Assembly: GCF_963662255.1 (NCBI RefSeq)
Contig: NC_085067.1
Location: 9,378,148-9,442,147 of the forward strand
DNA length: 64,000 nucleotides
From: Cinclus cinclus
Taxonomy: Eukaryota; Chordata; Aves; Passeriformes; Cinclidae
Reading direction: 5' to 3'
The first letter of the stretch is position 1. Each line of letters begins with the position of its first letter. The position numbers were made by a program, and so were the translations under genes. The notes under the pieces are model-generated. The model saw only the letters and a program-made list of their open reading frames with translations, did not search any database and was not told the origin of the DNA. Shown here piece by piece: positions 1-13,086 of this stretch.

Positions 1-1643
1 AGGTCTGGAACATTAATCAGGAACTGCATAATGCTCTTTTGTAGGACTTTGGGGACCAAATAAAGCTGATGATCCTTCTGCATGGACAGTTTTGCTTATG
101 CTTCCTCATGCTGTCCAGAGAGGATCTGAAGGAAGGACCCTCATTTTTGTTTTTTATTTCTTTTCACATTACTGTGGGTTATACTTCATCACCCTGAAAG
201 ATTCTTTTGTCACTTCTTGAGCAGGACACACAGAGCTGTGCAGGAACTCAGTAACTCCATAGTAACCCTTGACTGTAATTACATGCTATGTACAGTTCAA
301 TGTAAATATGTGGGTAATACAAGCAATTTGTATTTTCTCAACTACGTTATTAAATCTGAAAATTGCAAACTACATAGAAATTTGGTTGAGAATAAAATGG
401 GTAACTTCACACACTGTATTATTGCAGTGTATTATCTCTAGAAGTCTGTCATTACTTTGGAGTTCCATGCTATTTTTCAGAAAATAACCAAGTGCTGAGA
501 GTTTGTGGCCTTGTCCAGTTCAGAGCTGCACAGCCCAGCTGTTAATTTAGGTTTAGGAGGTGGAGAATGTTATCAACTCAGGCTTTAAGTCTTTTTTGCA
601 TAGAGAGGAGGATTTTTTTTTTTCATTTAAGCAAGCAATGTGACTGTGATTGGTAACCATGGTTGGTTTGCATTTATTGCAAATATACACAATGCACTTA
701 CAGGCAGGTTTGTGTCTCTCCCATGAGTAAAATGCTCTTCATGCTCATATACAGGGTTTTCTTCTGCCTGGGGGTCCCTCACGTCCATGTCAGGTGTGAC
801 TTCAGTGTGAGACCCTCTGACTGCACAGGTCTGTGCTGTGCTCAGTGGCTTTGCTGGAATGGCACAGCCAGGTGTCTTAAGGACATTTTGAGATTTTGTT
901 CAATTGTGCCTGACTTCCAGGCTGAGCAGCTCATTTATGTTGTGTAGACCAACTGCTCTTTGGGGTCTGCTGGTCTTTGAACCTCTCCTTCCTATGCTTT
1001 TCTCTCTCCTCATTGTCTTTGCCCTGTAGAGTCTGGCATTAAGATTAGGTTATTTATTTACCCACTATGAATATATAAATCTTTGCAGTCTTCTTAGTCT
1101 AACCTTCTGCACTTCTGCCTTTTTTTTTATTATTATTTGAGTGAAAGATACTGAATGAAACTTTTTGCATAGAAATAACTACATTAATTTATTGGTTTTC
1201 ACACAGAGCATATAGCCATGAGAACTGGAAAATGCCTCTGTTCTGTGGTCACATTTGTCTGTGTTTTATAATGTATACCTGCACTTTTATATGCCTATTA
1301 TCAAAGTCCAGCAGTTTGTTGCCTGTTCAGATGGAAAGGTTTGGTTTTCATAGTGAAACTGGCACCAGTCCAGGGGCATGTGATCTACTGAGAGGGTGAA
1401 AGTAGCCATAAAATCTGAACTGAGAGACTGAGCTTCTCTCAGGAAGACAAAAAGATACAAGGACGAGGTAGAGTGCTGCAAGATAGATAATGATGGTCAC
1501 CCATCAGTCTTTGTACTCGCCAAAAGGAAGTCACAGCTGTTGCTTTTCTTCACGAGGAATCTTGATTTATTTGTGCTCCTTTGCCTTTACACCTGTATCT
1601 TCTGGGGCTTCTGGGCTTTTCTGGTAGATTTATTAGCTGCTGT
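1..1643. other. Unique non-coding sequence, no gene seen
   Basis: No coding region, RNA gene or recognisable mobile element is visible. Open frames are at most about 94 codons and show no domain-like pattern. There are short homopolymer runs: an 11-base T run at 613-623 and a T/(ATT) run at 1120-1138. Nothing else stands out. Confidence 0.6.
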
Positions 1644-1830
1644 GGAGCAAGGAGGGAGAATTGCAGGGAGGGGGGAAATGGAGGAGAACAGAGAAGAAAT
1701 GGAAGGAAGACAGAACAGTGGGAGGGAGAGGGAGGAAGATGATAAGAGACAGATGAATGACAGCAAATGGAAGAGAAATGAGACAAGGAACATGATGGGG
1801 GAGAAAAAAGCTGGAAGGGAGCTTTTGAGA
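1644..1830. repeat. Purine-rich (GA-rich) low-complexity tract
   Basis: The plus strand is strongly biased to A and G over about 190 bases, with many GGAG, GAGA and GGAA words. The bias explains why both strands carry overlapping open frames here: Glu/Arg-rich on the plus strand, Ser/Pro/Leu-rich on the minus strand. Such tracts can adopt triplex (H-DNA) structure when mirror symmetry is present; I did not see clear mirror symmetry. It is not a gene. Confidence 0.6.
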
Positions 1831-2594
1831 GAGCTTGTAAAATAGAGGTCTGGTGGAGGATTTCCAGCAAAAGTCATATAAATCAATGGTGAGTAAATTA
1901 ATAGGGCAATTGTGCAAATGAGACTCAGTCGTTTAAGCCAAGTGGAATAGATCATGGATGATTTAGGGAGAGTGTAACCCACAGGGCACACCTTTCAATC
2001 TCCTGCAGATCTGAGGCAGGATGCTGACACGTCAGAAAGTGGAGCAGATGAACCAAATGAGGAACATTAAAAGGGAGGAGGTTGTGAGACAAACTCCAAA
2101 TGCAGAGCGGCATTAAACTCCTCAACACCAGAGCTGTGGCTTAGGCTAAAGGAAAAACTTCCTGGTGCTTCCAAGTTAGACAGTATTACTGGGTTTTAGA
2201 TCAGGTCTCCTGGTATTGCTTCAGGTCCTGATGTGATCGCTAACTTTTGTCAGAAGAAGAAATCAAAAATGCATCCTGCAATTCTTTAGATGTGTAATTT
2301 TTGCAGAAAAACTGTTTCCTATGGTTGGCAGTACAAACATTTCTGCCACCTGCCATCACTATACTATGAATGTGACTGAAGAGGGAATGCTGAAGGAGTC
2401 TGGAGCAGCCACCTGACGAGGGAGTGACTGCATCTGGCTCTGCCTTTACTGTGTCCCATTCTGTGCTACTTTTGGGGAACTGTAGCCATGTGTGCACCAA
2501 AAACAGTTCACAATTGGGGTATGCTGTTGTCTCTCTGCTGTGCCCACTGCTCTTCGGTGTTGATGAAATTCCAGGAGTTCCAGAGGAGCCTCAT

Positions 2595-2800
2595 TTCTCC
2601 AGGATTTAATTAGTGTTCAGATCAGTTAATGTGTTTGAAACTCTACAAATCTTTGCCAGCCTTGAGAATGGATTCCTCAGCTCTAGCTCTGAAATGGAGC
2701 AGGCCATTAAATCCTGTGCCATTTAAATGCAGTGGTTACTAATGATTGTGCAGGATCACAATTAACCAGCAGTTTAAATTAATTTCTGACAGTCATTCTA
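2595..2800. promoter_or_regulatory. Candidate conserved non-coding element (TAAT-rich)
   Basis: Repeat-free sequence with clustered homeodomain-type cores: TTTAATTAG at 2605-2613, ATTTAAAT at 2721-2728, CTAATGATTG at 2739-2748 and TTTAAATTAATTT at 2773-2785. A TGACAG word (MEIS/TGIF-type core) follows at 2787-2792. Motif clustering of this kind is common in vertebrate developmental enhancers, but AT-rich DNA also gives such words by chance. Conservation was not tested, so the call is an inference. Confidence 0.25.
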
Positions 2801-5379
2801 CCCCATGGGTTTTTGAAAGCATTAGATATAGTGCCACATAGCCCAGCATATAAAATGTTTTGTTTTACTCTAGCTCCTGTAATTTCAACTCTTCCCCAAG
2901 GTCTTGAAAAGAAGTGTCTTTAAAAGACTTTTTTTGTTTGATTCCATCATCTTCCCTCTCTTCTCCTTGAAAGTGTAGTGTGAACTTGATTTTCATTTTA
3001 CTCAGTAGAAAGTTAAATGCAACCCAGGTGTCATGTTAAGGATAAATATTTTTCTAAAGGAAACAAAAGAAGTGATGAAAGATGAGATGGAAAGGGAAAC
3101 CTTAGTGCTGATGGGGGACAGCTGGATTTTGTCAGTAATGGTAGTTCCTTCCTCCTTGGCCTGCTGCTATTTCTTGGAGAAAAGCAGCATTTTTATCTAA
3201 AACTGATGCTGATAAAATAGTTCTTAACTTGACAGCATCCCTTTCGCAACCTTAAAATTCCTTCCTGAGATTCAGGTTGGTCTGAAATATTGCTTTGGAA
3301 ACCTTGGGATGCATGTATGAGGCTGTCTTCTTCTTCAAGAGAGTTCTCACCAGTTTGGGGAGAGGCAGAGCTCAGTGGGGATCTTCTCTAGAGCTTGGAA
3401 TTGTTTCTCTGTTTTTCTGCAAAGATTTTCCAAGTTGTGGTTTTCTTCCATGTCACACTGCAGGATTTCATCTCACCTGATGTACATGTGGGTTGTGACT
3501 GACTGAAGGACTTTACAGCCCCTCATTCTGTTCATGAAAAGTCTCCTCTATTTAATAAATGCAGAATGTATATTATTTATTTTTCAGACTCAGGCTTCAA
3601 ACAGGTATCAGTTATAAATATTTGGTTATTTATAATTGAAGTTGTGTTTTATAATTGATTTCTAACACAACTGCTGTAACGCTTTAGTGATATCTAGCAA
3701 AGGTATGAAGGTTAATTAAGAAGAGTTGCAGACTGCAAGAGGATTATTTTTGAGTTATCTTGTGGAATTCCACCCCTAAGCTGCAGCTTTCTGAGATGCT
3801 GTAGAATGATTTATGTTTATATGAACTGTTCAGTTCTTGTGGGATCTCCTGCACTATTCAATCATGAAAATCCTGCTTTTCGCTCAGTTTCTGGTTATTT
3901 TCTCTTCCTTCAGTGTTCAAACAGTGGTCCTGCCTTGCTTAGTTAGTATGTCAGTTTAGAAACTAATTTAAACAGACTCCAAATATAAAACCTAAGAGTA
4001 AAATATCACTTTCCAAAAGATAATTAACTTCCTTGGGCCCCTGTCTGAGCAGGAGCTGTGTAAGAGAGACCTTATCAGGCCTCCAAACAGATATGACTTT
4101 TTCCTTTGGATATATATTTTAAAGTATTGTTCATTCTAAGGAAAACAAACAAGTGTTCTGTCAGTGCTCTAACCTACCTGAAAGTAGGATTTATGGTTCT
4201 ATATAATTGCATTTTCTTTGTGTTTGCATAGAAGTCATAGCATGGCTGGAAGATGATGGCAATTATAATTTATTATGCTGTAATTGTTACCTAAATGTTT
4301 TTGAATAAGCAAAAATCACATCTGTTTAGGAATAAGTTGCACAGCAAGAGAATTCCCTTTGAAATGAATGCTGTGTTCTCAAATTCTGTAACTGTACACA
4401 TAAAACAACATATTTATTTCCCCACTGAGTCCATTACATTCCCAAGTCAAACTGCATCCTCTCTTCCCTTCCCATATTAAACCCTTTGATTTAATGGAGG
4501 TTTTAACTACTGGTTCTTTAGGGAATTTTCAGTAGGCTTTGCACAGATTAGGTTATTGGAAAGTATAGTTATTTTCTTGTAAAGTGGCAGTTCTGTGTCA
4601 AAATTGATTTTCTCTGGTGCTGCAGTAGTAAAACAGATAAGCTTCTGCTTTGCATCCAAAATACACCAATATTCCTACCATGATGTTTTCCTTCTGCCTC
4701 CTAACCCAGCTCTCTTACAGGCTGGCTTTGAAATGAAAAGAAAATGATGTTGTGCTGCACAGAATGCCTTTGAATCAGTCATTAATGCATATCCTTCCTT
4801 GTATTAATGTGCATTTACCAGTGATGGGCAGTTGTTTAGAAGGACAAAAGTCCATGCTGGGTGTTGTAAAGCCCTCAGCTGAGGGGTTGGGCACTTTGGT
4901 GGCCTCTTGGAGCAGCTGGAGCTGTGGATGTTCAGCATCTGGCAGGAAGTCAGTCCCATGCAGTGTTTCCCATGCTGTGAAGTGTTGTAGAAGGTGTAGA
5001 CAGGGAAGAAAAAGTGAATAAATACTGAGCACATCGGTATGTCCCCTGTGTGAGCTGCGTGCAGAGGTTCTGTCCCTGCATGTCTCAGCCAGCTTTCATC
5101 ACCAGGATGGGTCTCTCTCTTTGTCTTCACTTGGTCGTTCCTTTGCAGGTTGGACTCCTGAAAGAGGGAGAGAGCCTGTAAATTAAACTCAAACAAAATG
5201 TGTTGGCACACGTTAACTGAGTCAGCCTGGTACCTCAGTAGCATTCACTGATCCAGGGAACACCCCGATTTTCTGAGTTTTTCAGACTTCATTTAGTGTA
5301 AGTTTTCAGTCAGTCCTTCATGTGTGCAGTACGGGTTTGTCCGTCTGTATTGCTCGTGGTGTGAATGGCATTGTTGTCG
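2801..5379. other. Unique non-coding sequence, no gene seen
   Basis: AT-leaning unique DNA. The overlapping open frames near 4752-5244 (up to 146 codons, minus strand) have no recognisable domain and overlap one another on both strands, so I treat them as chance. The stretch 3540-3720 is very AT-rich. No RNA gene or mobile element was recognised. Confidence 0.55.
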
Positions 5380-5820
5380 CAGGCTCTCGAGAGATTAATG
5401 TATTTACAGACTTGTGTGAGCCATTGCACCAATCAATGGTAACAGCCTTTGACAGAGACATAAAGGATCTATTAAATTAGACCTGAGTTCCTATTAAATT
5501 ACTGCGCATAAAAAGCTGGACTCACCTTATCTGCAGCACAAATGAATGCTGCTATTAAAGCCTTCAAAGGAGGTTTCCAGGAACAGACAGTCCAGCAAGA
5601 CAGTGGGATAATGAGGAGGAAACGGGAATCTGTTGACACCTGCACTGCCTGCACTGAGGCCGCGGAGGGAGGGGAAGGTTTCTGCATTGCAGACGTGAAG
5701 GCATTCCCTTCCCCTTCAATCAGCTCCCCCCACGCATGCTTCTCTTCACTAATTAGATTAGAGACAAATAAAATTAAACTATTAAGGCAATTAAGAAATT
5801 CTTAACATTTGATCAGTTAG
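5380..5820. promoter_or_regulatory. Candidate conserved non-coding element, two TAAT-rich halves
   Basis: The first half (about 5390-5565) carries ATTAAT at 5394-5399, CCAATCAATGG at 5429-5439, ATTAAATTAG at 5471-5480, TATTAAATTAC at 5492-5502 and GCTATTAAAGC at 5550-5560. After a more GC-rich middle, the second half has CTAATTAG at 5748-5755 followed by several AATTAA words to about 5820. The texture (dense TAAT cores, few simple repeats, no coding signal) is that of vertebrate developmental enhancers. Short open frames here (for example 5542-5805) have no family resemblance. Function and conservation are inferred, not shown. Confidence 0.35.
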
Positions 5821-5923
5821 TTGAATGCAAATCTGTCCTCCATCTCTCTGCGAAGGGCTGATTGCACAGAGTGTTACATGTTGGTTTCTGGTTAAGGAAG
5901 ACAGTAATAAAACTGTAGAACGT

Positions 5924-6130
5924 GCAGTGGTTTGGCTTGGGAAGGACATTTAAATATCATCCAGTCCAACCCCCCCTGCTGTGGCCAGGGACATCTTCAC
6001 CTAGCTCAGGTCTCTCAGAGCCTTATCCACACTGACTTTGAATGTTTCCAGGAACAGGGCAGGGACCACCTCTCTGGGCAACCTCTGCCAGGGCCTCACC
6101 ACCTACATTGTATAAACTTTCTTCCCTAAC
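5924..6130 (-). mobile_element. CR1 non-LTR retrotransposon, 3' fragment
   Basis: The plus strand reads as the reverse complement of the avian CR1 3' end: a GGTTTGG-like start, then CATCCAGTCCAACCCCCC, the GGCCAGGGACATCTTC block, TTTCCAGG, a CTCTGGGCAACCT block, and a CTTCCCTAA word near 6120-6130. CR1 copies by target-primed reverse transcription and is usually 5'-truncated, which fits this roughly 200-bp fragment. Divergence from the remembered consensus is high, suggesting an old copy. No ORF2 coding capacity remains. It is interrupted or decayed beyond 6130. Confidence 0.85.
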
Positions 6131-9100
6131 ATGCTTCAAATACTTGAATTCAAATAAAATAGACATATCTGTTTTCTCACTGCGTTGCTTCTCTTCCCCA
6201 TGCTATTCACATGTAATTGCTGTTTTTTGGCCATCACAGACTCTCATTTATCCACAGTCTCACATTCTTCTTATGTCACAGTTAGACAAGCTATGTCAGC
6301 TTCTTCTCCAGGACTGGTCATGTGTTGAACACATGAATTTGTGATAAATCAAACAAATGCCTGTTGAATTCACAAAGAACTGTTCCCAAATAGTGAACGG
6401 AGGACTTGAAACACTAAGGTTTTATAATTTTATCTCTTTTGGAGGGAAGAGAAGGACAGGAGGTGGCAAACAGCTTGGCTAGGTTGTACACATAATATAT
6501 GATCTCCTGTCAAGAAAACATGCATCATGGTGCATCTCATCATACTTGTTTAAGTCTTAGTGTTTTATACATGTAGTTGTAAAACAAATGTAGTTAGAAT
6601 CAAAGTTAGTTAATGTAGTTAAAATCAACTTAAGGCACCTCATTCCTGGGCCCTGCCTACAACTCCCTGCTGCACCTCAGCTGAATTTCTGAGGTCTCAC
6701 TGCAAAGTTCCCAGAGCTGAGTGGAGTCTCTGGCTGTCTGATGTTAGAGAGGTCTCTCTCATTCAGTTAACTGGGAAAAAGTTGTTTTATTGATTTGAGC
6801 AAATCAAACTATCCTCATGAAGGCAAGACAAGCTTTCATTACACCAAAGTGTTGACATTCCAGCACTGCTGTAGCTTGTTTTGGGACCTAGAACTTGACA
6901 TTACACAATTGTATGTCTGTACCTTCTGCTGCCAATGCAAAATGGTGCATGTATGTGCAAATCTGTTTCCTGCTTATCAAATCTGCCTTTAAGAGGCAAT
7001 AATGCTGTTAATGCTGTTAGTATTTACTTCATGTTCTAATCGAATGCTGCTACTCATGCTCCTAGAAAAGTTCAAGTGTCCTTAAAAAGTAGAAGCTTTT
7101 CTTGATAGAAAATAAAATTGAGCACTTGATATTAATGGTCTTCTAATTAAAGGTAGAGCAAGCTTGCCTCAATATGTTCATCTCAATATGTGTCTTTCTG
7201 GATGCGTAAATGTGGGTTGACCACTGAAGCTTTAAAGTGTCATTTTGAAGGTAAAACACAGTGAGTTCCCCTCAGTCTTGCAACTTAAGATGAGTTTATC
7301 CCATAAACTGCCAGAGTTTTGTTCATCCAGCTTTTCTTAATGGCAGCTCAGGGCCATACCCGCAGTGACTGCAGCCAGCAGTTGTGCCCTGAGGTCCCCT
7401 GGGCTGTGGCTCTGCCCAGGTGGCTTCTGCAGGACTGTCTAGACAGTGTGTGAAGGGCAGGCTGGTGACCTGTGTCACCTTCTGGGCTGCTGACATACCC
7501 CCAGTGTCTGTGTGCTGCCAGGGGTGTCACACCAGTACTCTCCACACATAAACAATCTGTGGAATTTCATTAATTCATTCATCAATACAAGTCATTAGAA
7601 GAAACTGTCCTGTTAACTGATGTCTTGGATACTAATCGGCAGCTTGTTTTAAACTGCTGCTGCCAAGGATAAAGCCCTGTGCTGCTGGATGTCAGAAGTG
7701 CAGGCAGCCCTGGGAATGAACCCTTCCCATTGGGTGCTGTGGGTGAAAGTTAACCAGTGAACTGGATGAAAGTTATTCCCAATTAACATCATGAACTAAT
7801 TTAGCCTAACTCTTCCTTGCACTCATGTGTAAATTAAATATTCTGTATAGACTGATTCTCGTCCTTTGGTCACCTGCCTGGCAATCACTTGATTGCATTT
7901 TCATAGGAAAACTGCCAGGGTTGGTTGGTGGTGTACCTGGAGAGGTTTGTGCAGGGAACTCTCAAACAGAAACAGAGAGCAATCTAAAAGATCCTTCAAG
8001 CCACCGTGTTTGTTGCTTTTCCACCACTGGACTGAAGCAGTTGCTTCTTTTTGAAAAGTGTTGGAACTCATAAATGCCACTCTCTGTGTGCTTCTGGTCA
8101 CTTAATTCCTTGTTGGATCTCTCCTGAAATGTTTCTGTTGGTGGTGAACCTCAACCCCTAGGGATTCCTTACCTGAAGTTTTCCTGTGGTTTATTAACTA
8201 GCCTGGGCACTTTTTCACTTCCATTTTCTTTGTAGAATTGGTTGGGTTGGGTTTTCCGGGTCTGTTGACTCTTCCTCCACCTCTACAATGGATCAAATCT
8301 CTGTCCCAGAAGAACCTCCTGCAGCTCCTATTTCTGCTTTTCCCATTGCCACGTGCTCACAGTTGTGCTCAAGGCTTGGACCCCCTTAAGCCTCTCCCTC
8401 CCCCCTTTTTTTGAATTACTAGCGGGTGACAAATAGCTACTGCTTTCCACTCCATTTCGCCAGGCACAGCTTCTTTCCTGTCCTCATGAGGTTTCTGACC
8501 TTTCAGTCGATGCCTTTTGCAGCCCCGCGGAGGCCTCGGGGGAGCTGTAATGGACTCACGTTAATTGCCTGTTGAAGGACAGAAGCAGTTCCTAGCGGGA
8601 TGATTGGTGGTCCCCCTGTGAGTACAGCTGTCCTGGTCAGTGAAAAGATTGATCTGACACACACAAACATTCTGGCTCGGTGTGTCTCCCAGAGCTCGCA
8701 ATAATCACGGCTCGGGCTGTTTGCTGCAGAGGGGCAAGGGACGATCTATCCCTATCCCCCTGGGGCTGCTGCTGGTTAAGACAGAAGGTACCCCACAGAC
8801 TGCAGGATAGTCCAAAGATTTATAAAGTCAGTCTTATGGGTCGGTATTCTTTCTTTTTTATTGCTTTCAGTGGAAGCAGACCTTCCATTCTGGCTTAAGC
8901 ATGTTTTAATGTGGTTAAAATGCTAGTGGTGCGCTTTCAGAAGTGCACACGCATGCATTCAGAAAAAAAAATCTCCCATGTGTGCTGAAGTCCAAACACA
9001 TCTTTAAAAATTAAGAAAGCAGAGGCATTCCTCTTACGCTTCTAGCCTGTTTTGTGCAGCTGGATAAACCATTATGTTCTTATTAGAGCTGAGCATGGGT

Positions 9101-12100
9101 CAGTTTGCAGAGCTCTGTGCAAATATTATTTTTTTCCCACTTTTGCTTTGTATACATTCAACCTGTGTTGGGCTTCAAGCTCCAAATCTGAAAGAGAAAG
9201 TCAGCCAAAGTCAGCAAATGTGCTTTGGTAGCTGAGGTCAAAACTTTGCACTGTTATCAGCCTGTGCATGTTTTCTATCTGAAAATATTAATCAGGTCAA
9301 ATCTACGTGTTCCTTGGCACATGTTCGACAAAAGATGTGTTCAACCTATCCCATGTTTCATCATCTGAGGCCAAGGTTTTGCAGAGATCTGGTCACCACA
9401 CAAATAAGCTTCTCCTGAAGTAAATCCCCAGTAAAGTTTAAAAGGATTGCCTCAACTGCTGCTTTAAAAGATTCTAGTCTTAGTTGCTTCATCCTCTCAG
9501 CTCCATGTTTCACATTAACCTGAAATGAGGTGGTCCTGAATTAAATCCCTGTGTGCTACCACAGATGACCCTGAGGTGTACAAAATCACATACAGGATCT
9601 CATTTTTTCGACCACACTTTTCTTCATTAAGGCTTGGATGGAAAACCCAGGATTAAATGTTTTATGTCAATTGAATGCAGGGTCCCCAAATACCAGGGTC
9701 TTACCATGTGCTAGCTGTTGGTTAGGTGTTAGAAATCCCACACAGAAATAAACTATTTCTCACTATCATGCTAAAATGTATTTGGGACAAAACCTAACAA
9801 CTATTTACCTTTAGCTTTCTACTAAGCGTTTTGCTTCTCTGCTACGTGGACTGGGTAATGAAGTTAAGAAGCAACAGTGACAAGAGAATTCCAGTGATGA
9901 TGAGACATGGTAAGGATGAGGTTTCCATATTTTGGGGTTTTAGAGACATCCATCCACAGAGCAGAGAAATAAGATTTCTTTAAGAAGTTGCTGTATTGCA
10001 GGTGCCAATCAAAATTGTGTATTTCTGTTCAGAGCATTCTGCTCCAGCAATACATTATTTACAAGTGGAGGAAGCTTAGAGAACACCCACCCCTTGCAAT
10101 CACGGGGTGCTCTGAGTGTACTGAAGATAAATTTGCTGAGTTTCCTGACCTTGGTGCTACAAACGCCCTTTTTAGCTGATATTTTAGTCCTGCATTTTAT
10201 ATTTAATAAAGGTATTAATGTGATCTCAGGCTAGATTCAGGGTTTGAGATGGAAATGTTAGGGCTTTTTAAGCTAGCCTATGAGCCACTTAAGTATTTTT
10301 AGGCTGAAAAAGAGTTCATCCTTCTCTAGTTCAGCCCCAAACACTTCCCAGCAAGAATAAGTAAAATGAATGCTTGAAATAACATAGGAAATAAGATGGG
10401 AAGAAGCATCTCTGTTTGCAAGCTGTGGAGCAGTGTCCAGCAAGAAAAGATGGAGTGGCTGGAAAGCAGCCAAGAATCCAAACAAAAGCATCTTCAGAGG
10501 TCTAGAATAACTCCAGTGTCATTGGATTTTAGACAGATTCCACTACAGGAATGAAGCCTCCTTGTCTTCTCTATTTGTCATTGTGGATGGCCTTTAATAA
10601 AAAGATTTAAAAAAAAAATTAAGCCCTGTTGCCACTTCCACTCAAGTGTTGTCAGTAGGCTGGGGGAGCTGTGACAGTCAGACCATGGCATCAGAGATGT
10701 CTAAAGTGTAGAAAACTCACAGACATTCAGTATGCTGAAACAGGTAAATGAGACCCAAATGCAACATGAAATATGTGACTAGATGAGAAATTGGATGTCT
10801 CAGAGAGTTGAATTTCTGTTACCTTAAAAAAAATGTTTATAGCCTTTATAAGAACTTGAAAAATAATATTTCAAATAGAAGGAAAGATTTTTTCTGTGCT
10901 CTGAATGTAATGGGGAAAATGGCATTTCAGCAAGCTCTTTGAACTACTCAGTATTGTACAGCAGTGATGGAAAATACTGTGACATTCTGAAAACATGTGA
11001 GACAAGGTGTACAGGAGCTGTAAAATGGAATCTGGATTTGAGAGTATGAATATATTGGAGTAAAAGCTGAACACCAGGCGGGAGCGTTCTCAGCCTTTAG
11101 ACAACAGTGTTGGCCAGACTGCTTACTTAGTAAAACAAGTGAAATGAAAAGCTGCTTTTCTGAGGATGAGATCCTGGTGCCACTGCCTTGCATGGGCCTT
11201 TCATTGCTGGCAGCAGTCTGGAGGTCTTGCCTGGGGAGAAGGTATTTCCCAAAAAGTGATTTGTTAGTGGGGAAGTCCCTCTGGTTACCTAGGGCAGTGA
11301 GGCAGATGCACAGGAGAAGCCCATCCTCTCTGAGGTCCAGATGTGTGAGCTGACTTCTCACTTCAGCCTCTGCTGTTGCCTCAGCTCTTCCTTTCCCTCT
11401 TTCCCCTTTTGCTTGCCCATACTAGTTTTTATTCCAGAAGCTTCTCTCACTTGAGCATCTTAGTCCATTAACAAGCCAGCAATGTAAAATTCATTAACAA
11501 AATTTTGAGCAGCTCCGAAGAATTGTAGATCTTGACTTTTTGGCTTTAAAAAATATTTTATATGTCTACATTCAGTAGATTTTCAACACTGTAAAATCCT
11601 GCAGTCTGTTTCCTTTCAGGGGAATTCTTGCTTTCTGGGTGAGATCTTATCAGTGCCTTTAGTTTTGTCAGTAACTGTATGCCTGAGGTATAAATATAGA
11701 AACCAAACATGGCAGGCATCATAACATTTAAGGGATCATTTTTAACTTGGTGTAAGAAAATTAATTTGGCTTCAAGCCCCATGGTTCTCAGTTTAATGGG
11801 AATTTTAAAAGTGTTCCTCTGCTGCAAATGGACACTTTTAATAGACAAGTGATTTTGTGTTAAAAGTAAACAATTCTTGGCGTATAGGAAACATGTGAGG
11901 GATCTGTACCAAAGTAAGACCCCTCACAGGAGGGAAGTTACTGGGCAGCTGGGATAAAGCAAAGATTCATTTCATTGGATTGGGCTGACGCATGAAGAGC
12001 TCACAGGGACTTGAATCAGGGTTTGTTCAGCTCTCTAGGAAGACATAGGCTGGAGTGGGCCCTGGATCAGATTCCAAAGAGTCTGGGATTACAGGGTGAC

Positions 12101-13086
12101 CTCAGAAGGCAGTAACAATTAGGAGACTGGTTGTTACGTCATCTCTAGCTGGTGGTTGTGGTTGCACTACAGCTTGGTGTGGGTTTGACAATGAGTTTGA
12201 GCTGTTTGCCTAGCCACATCTTGTTTGGTGACTGCCAAGATGACATATTCCTCGGCCTGCTTCAGTTCTTATAATCAGCATGTAGCCCAGTGGGTTTGGA
12301 AATAGGCATGTAATTAATATTGCCAGGGAATTTGGAGGGGTGAACATGGGAGGTCAGTAGCTATGGGACGAAAATGTCTGCCATCAGTCAGGCAATCTCT
12401 ACTTAGCTGCTTTGAATGACACCAGATATTTCTTCATTCCTGAAATTCCTGCCCTGAAAGTCTAATTCTGCAGCTGGTGCAGCACCAGGGGGAATTGGCT
12501 GGCACTGCTAGGACCAGTCCCAAGAACTGTGGAGAGAGAGAGGTGTGGGGCATGGATGTTTTTCACTGAAAGGAAATGTGTTTAATTTTGCATGTTACCT
12601 ACACCAAGAAAAAGAAATGACAGAAAATTTGGTTTTATGACTGTAAAAAATTGACTCACATTTTGCTTGTTTAGTGGAAAAAGCCCAGAAGTCCTGACCG
12701 AGCCATTCTCTGATGGCTGGCTGCAGATCAGTATCAAAATTTAGCAGCTTGCATCCCTTTCCAGTTCTTTTTTTAACACATGAATGTGATTTTGCTCCTC
12801 AGCCAGATGCAGCTCCAAGCACTGAAATTAAACTTAATATGTTTTACAAAATGAATGGAAGGCCAGACAAGAGCATCTTGTTTCCAAGGATCACATAGCC
12901 TCTTTTCGGGATTACAGAAACTCTCGTTCTATTAGACTTTGGCAACACAGCTTGAACTGCACAAACACGATGTCTCGTTTGTTTGCCAGCTGGTGGGAGA
13001 CGCTCAGGGCCGCTTTTCCACTGGCAGCTGGCTCGGGGAGGTGGCGGAGTCCCTGCCAGGCAGCCACCGGTGTGGGGGGCACGTCA
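6131..13086. other. Unique non-coding sequence, no gene seen
   Basis: Seven kilobases without a supportable gene. Open frames reach 137 codons (11361-10948, minus) but none shows a domain, paired splice sites or codon pattern that I would defend. A C-rich pyrimidine run lies at about 8381-8412. A two-copy 25-bp tandem repeat is listed separately. GC content rises locally around 8520-8560. No RNA genes or further CR1 copies were seen. Confidence 0.55.
6587..6628. repeat. Two-copy tandem repeat, 25-bp period
   Basis: AATGTAGTTAGAATCAA at 6587-6603 recurs as AATGTAGTTAAAATCAA at 6612-6628 with one difference. A related ATGTAGTTGTAAAA word just upstream (about 6571-6584) may be a third, decayed copy. 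This is probably a small local duplication. Confidence 0.6.

Noticed and set aside
1540..1991. Charged and Ser/Pro-rich frames on opposite strands
   Set aside because: Product of the purine-rich tract at 1644-1830.
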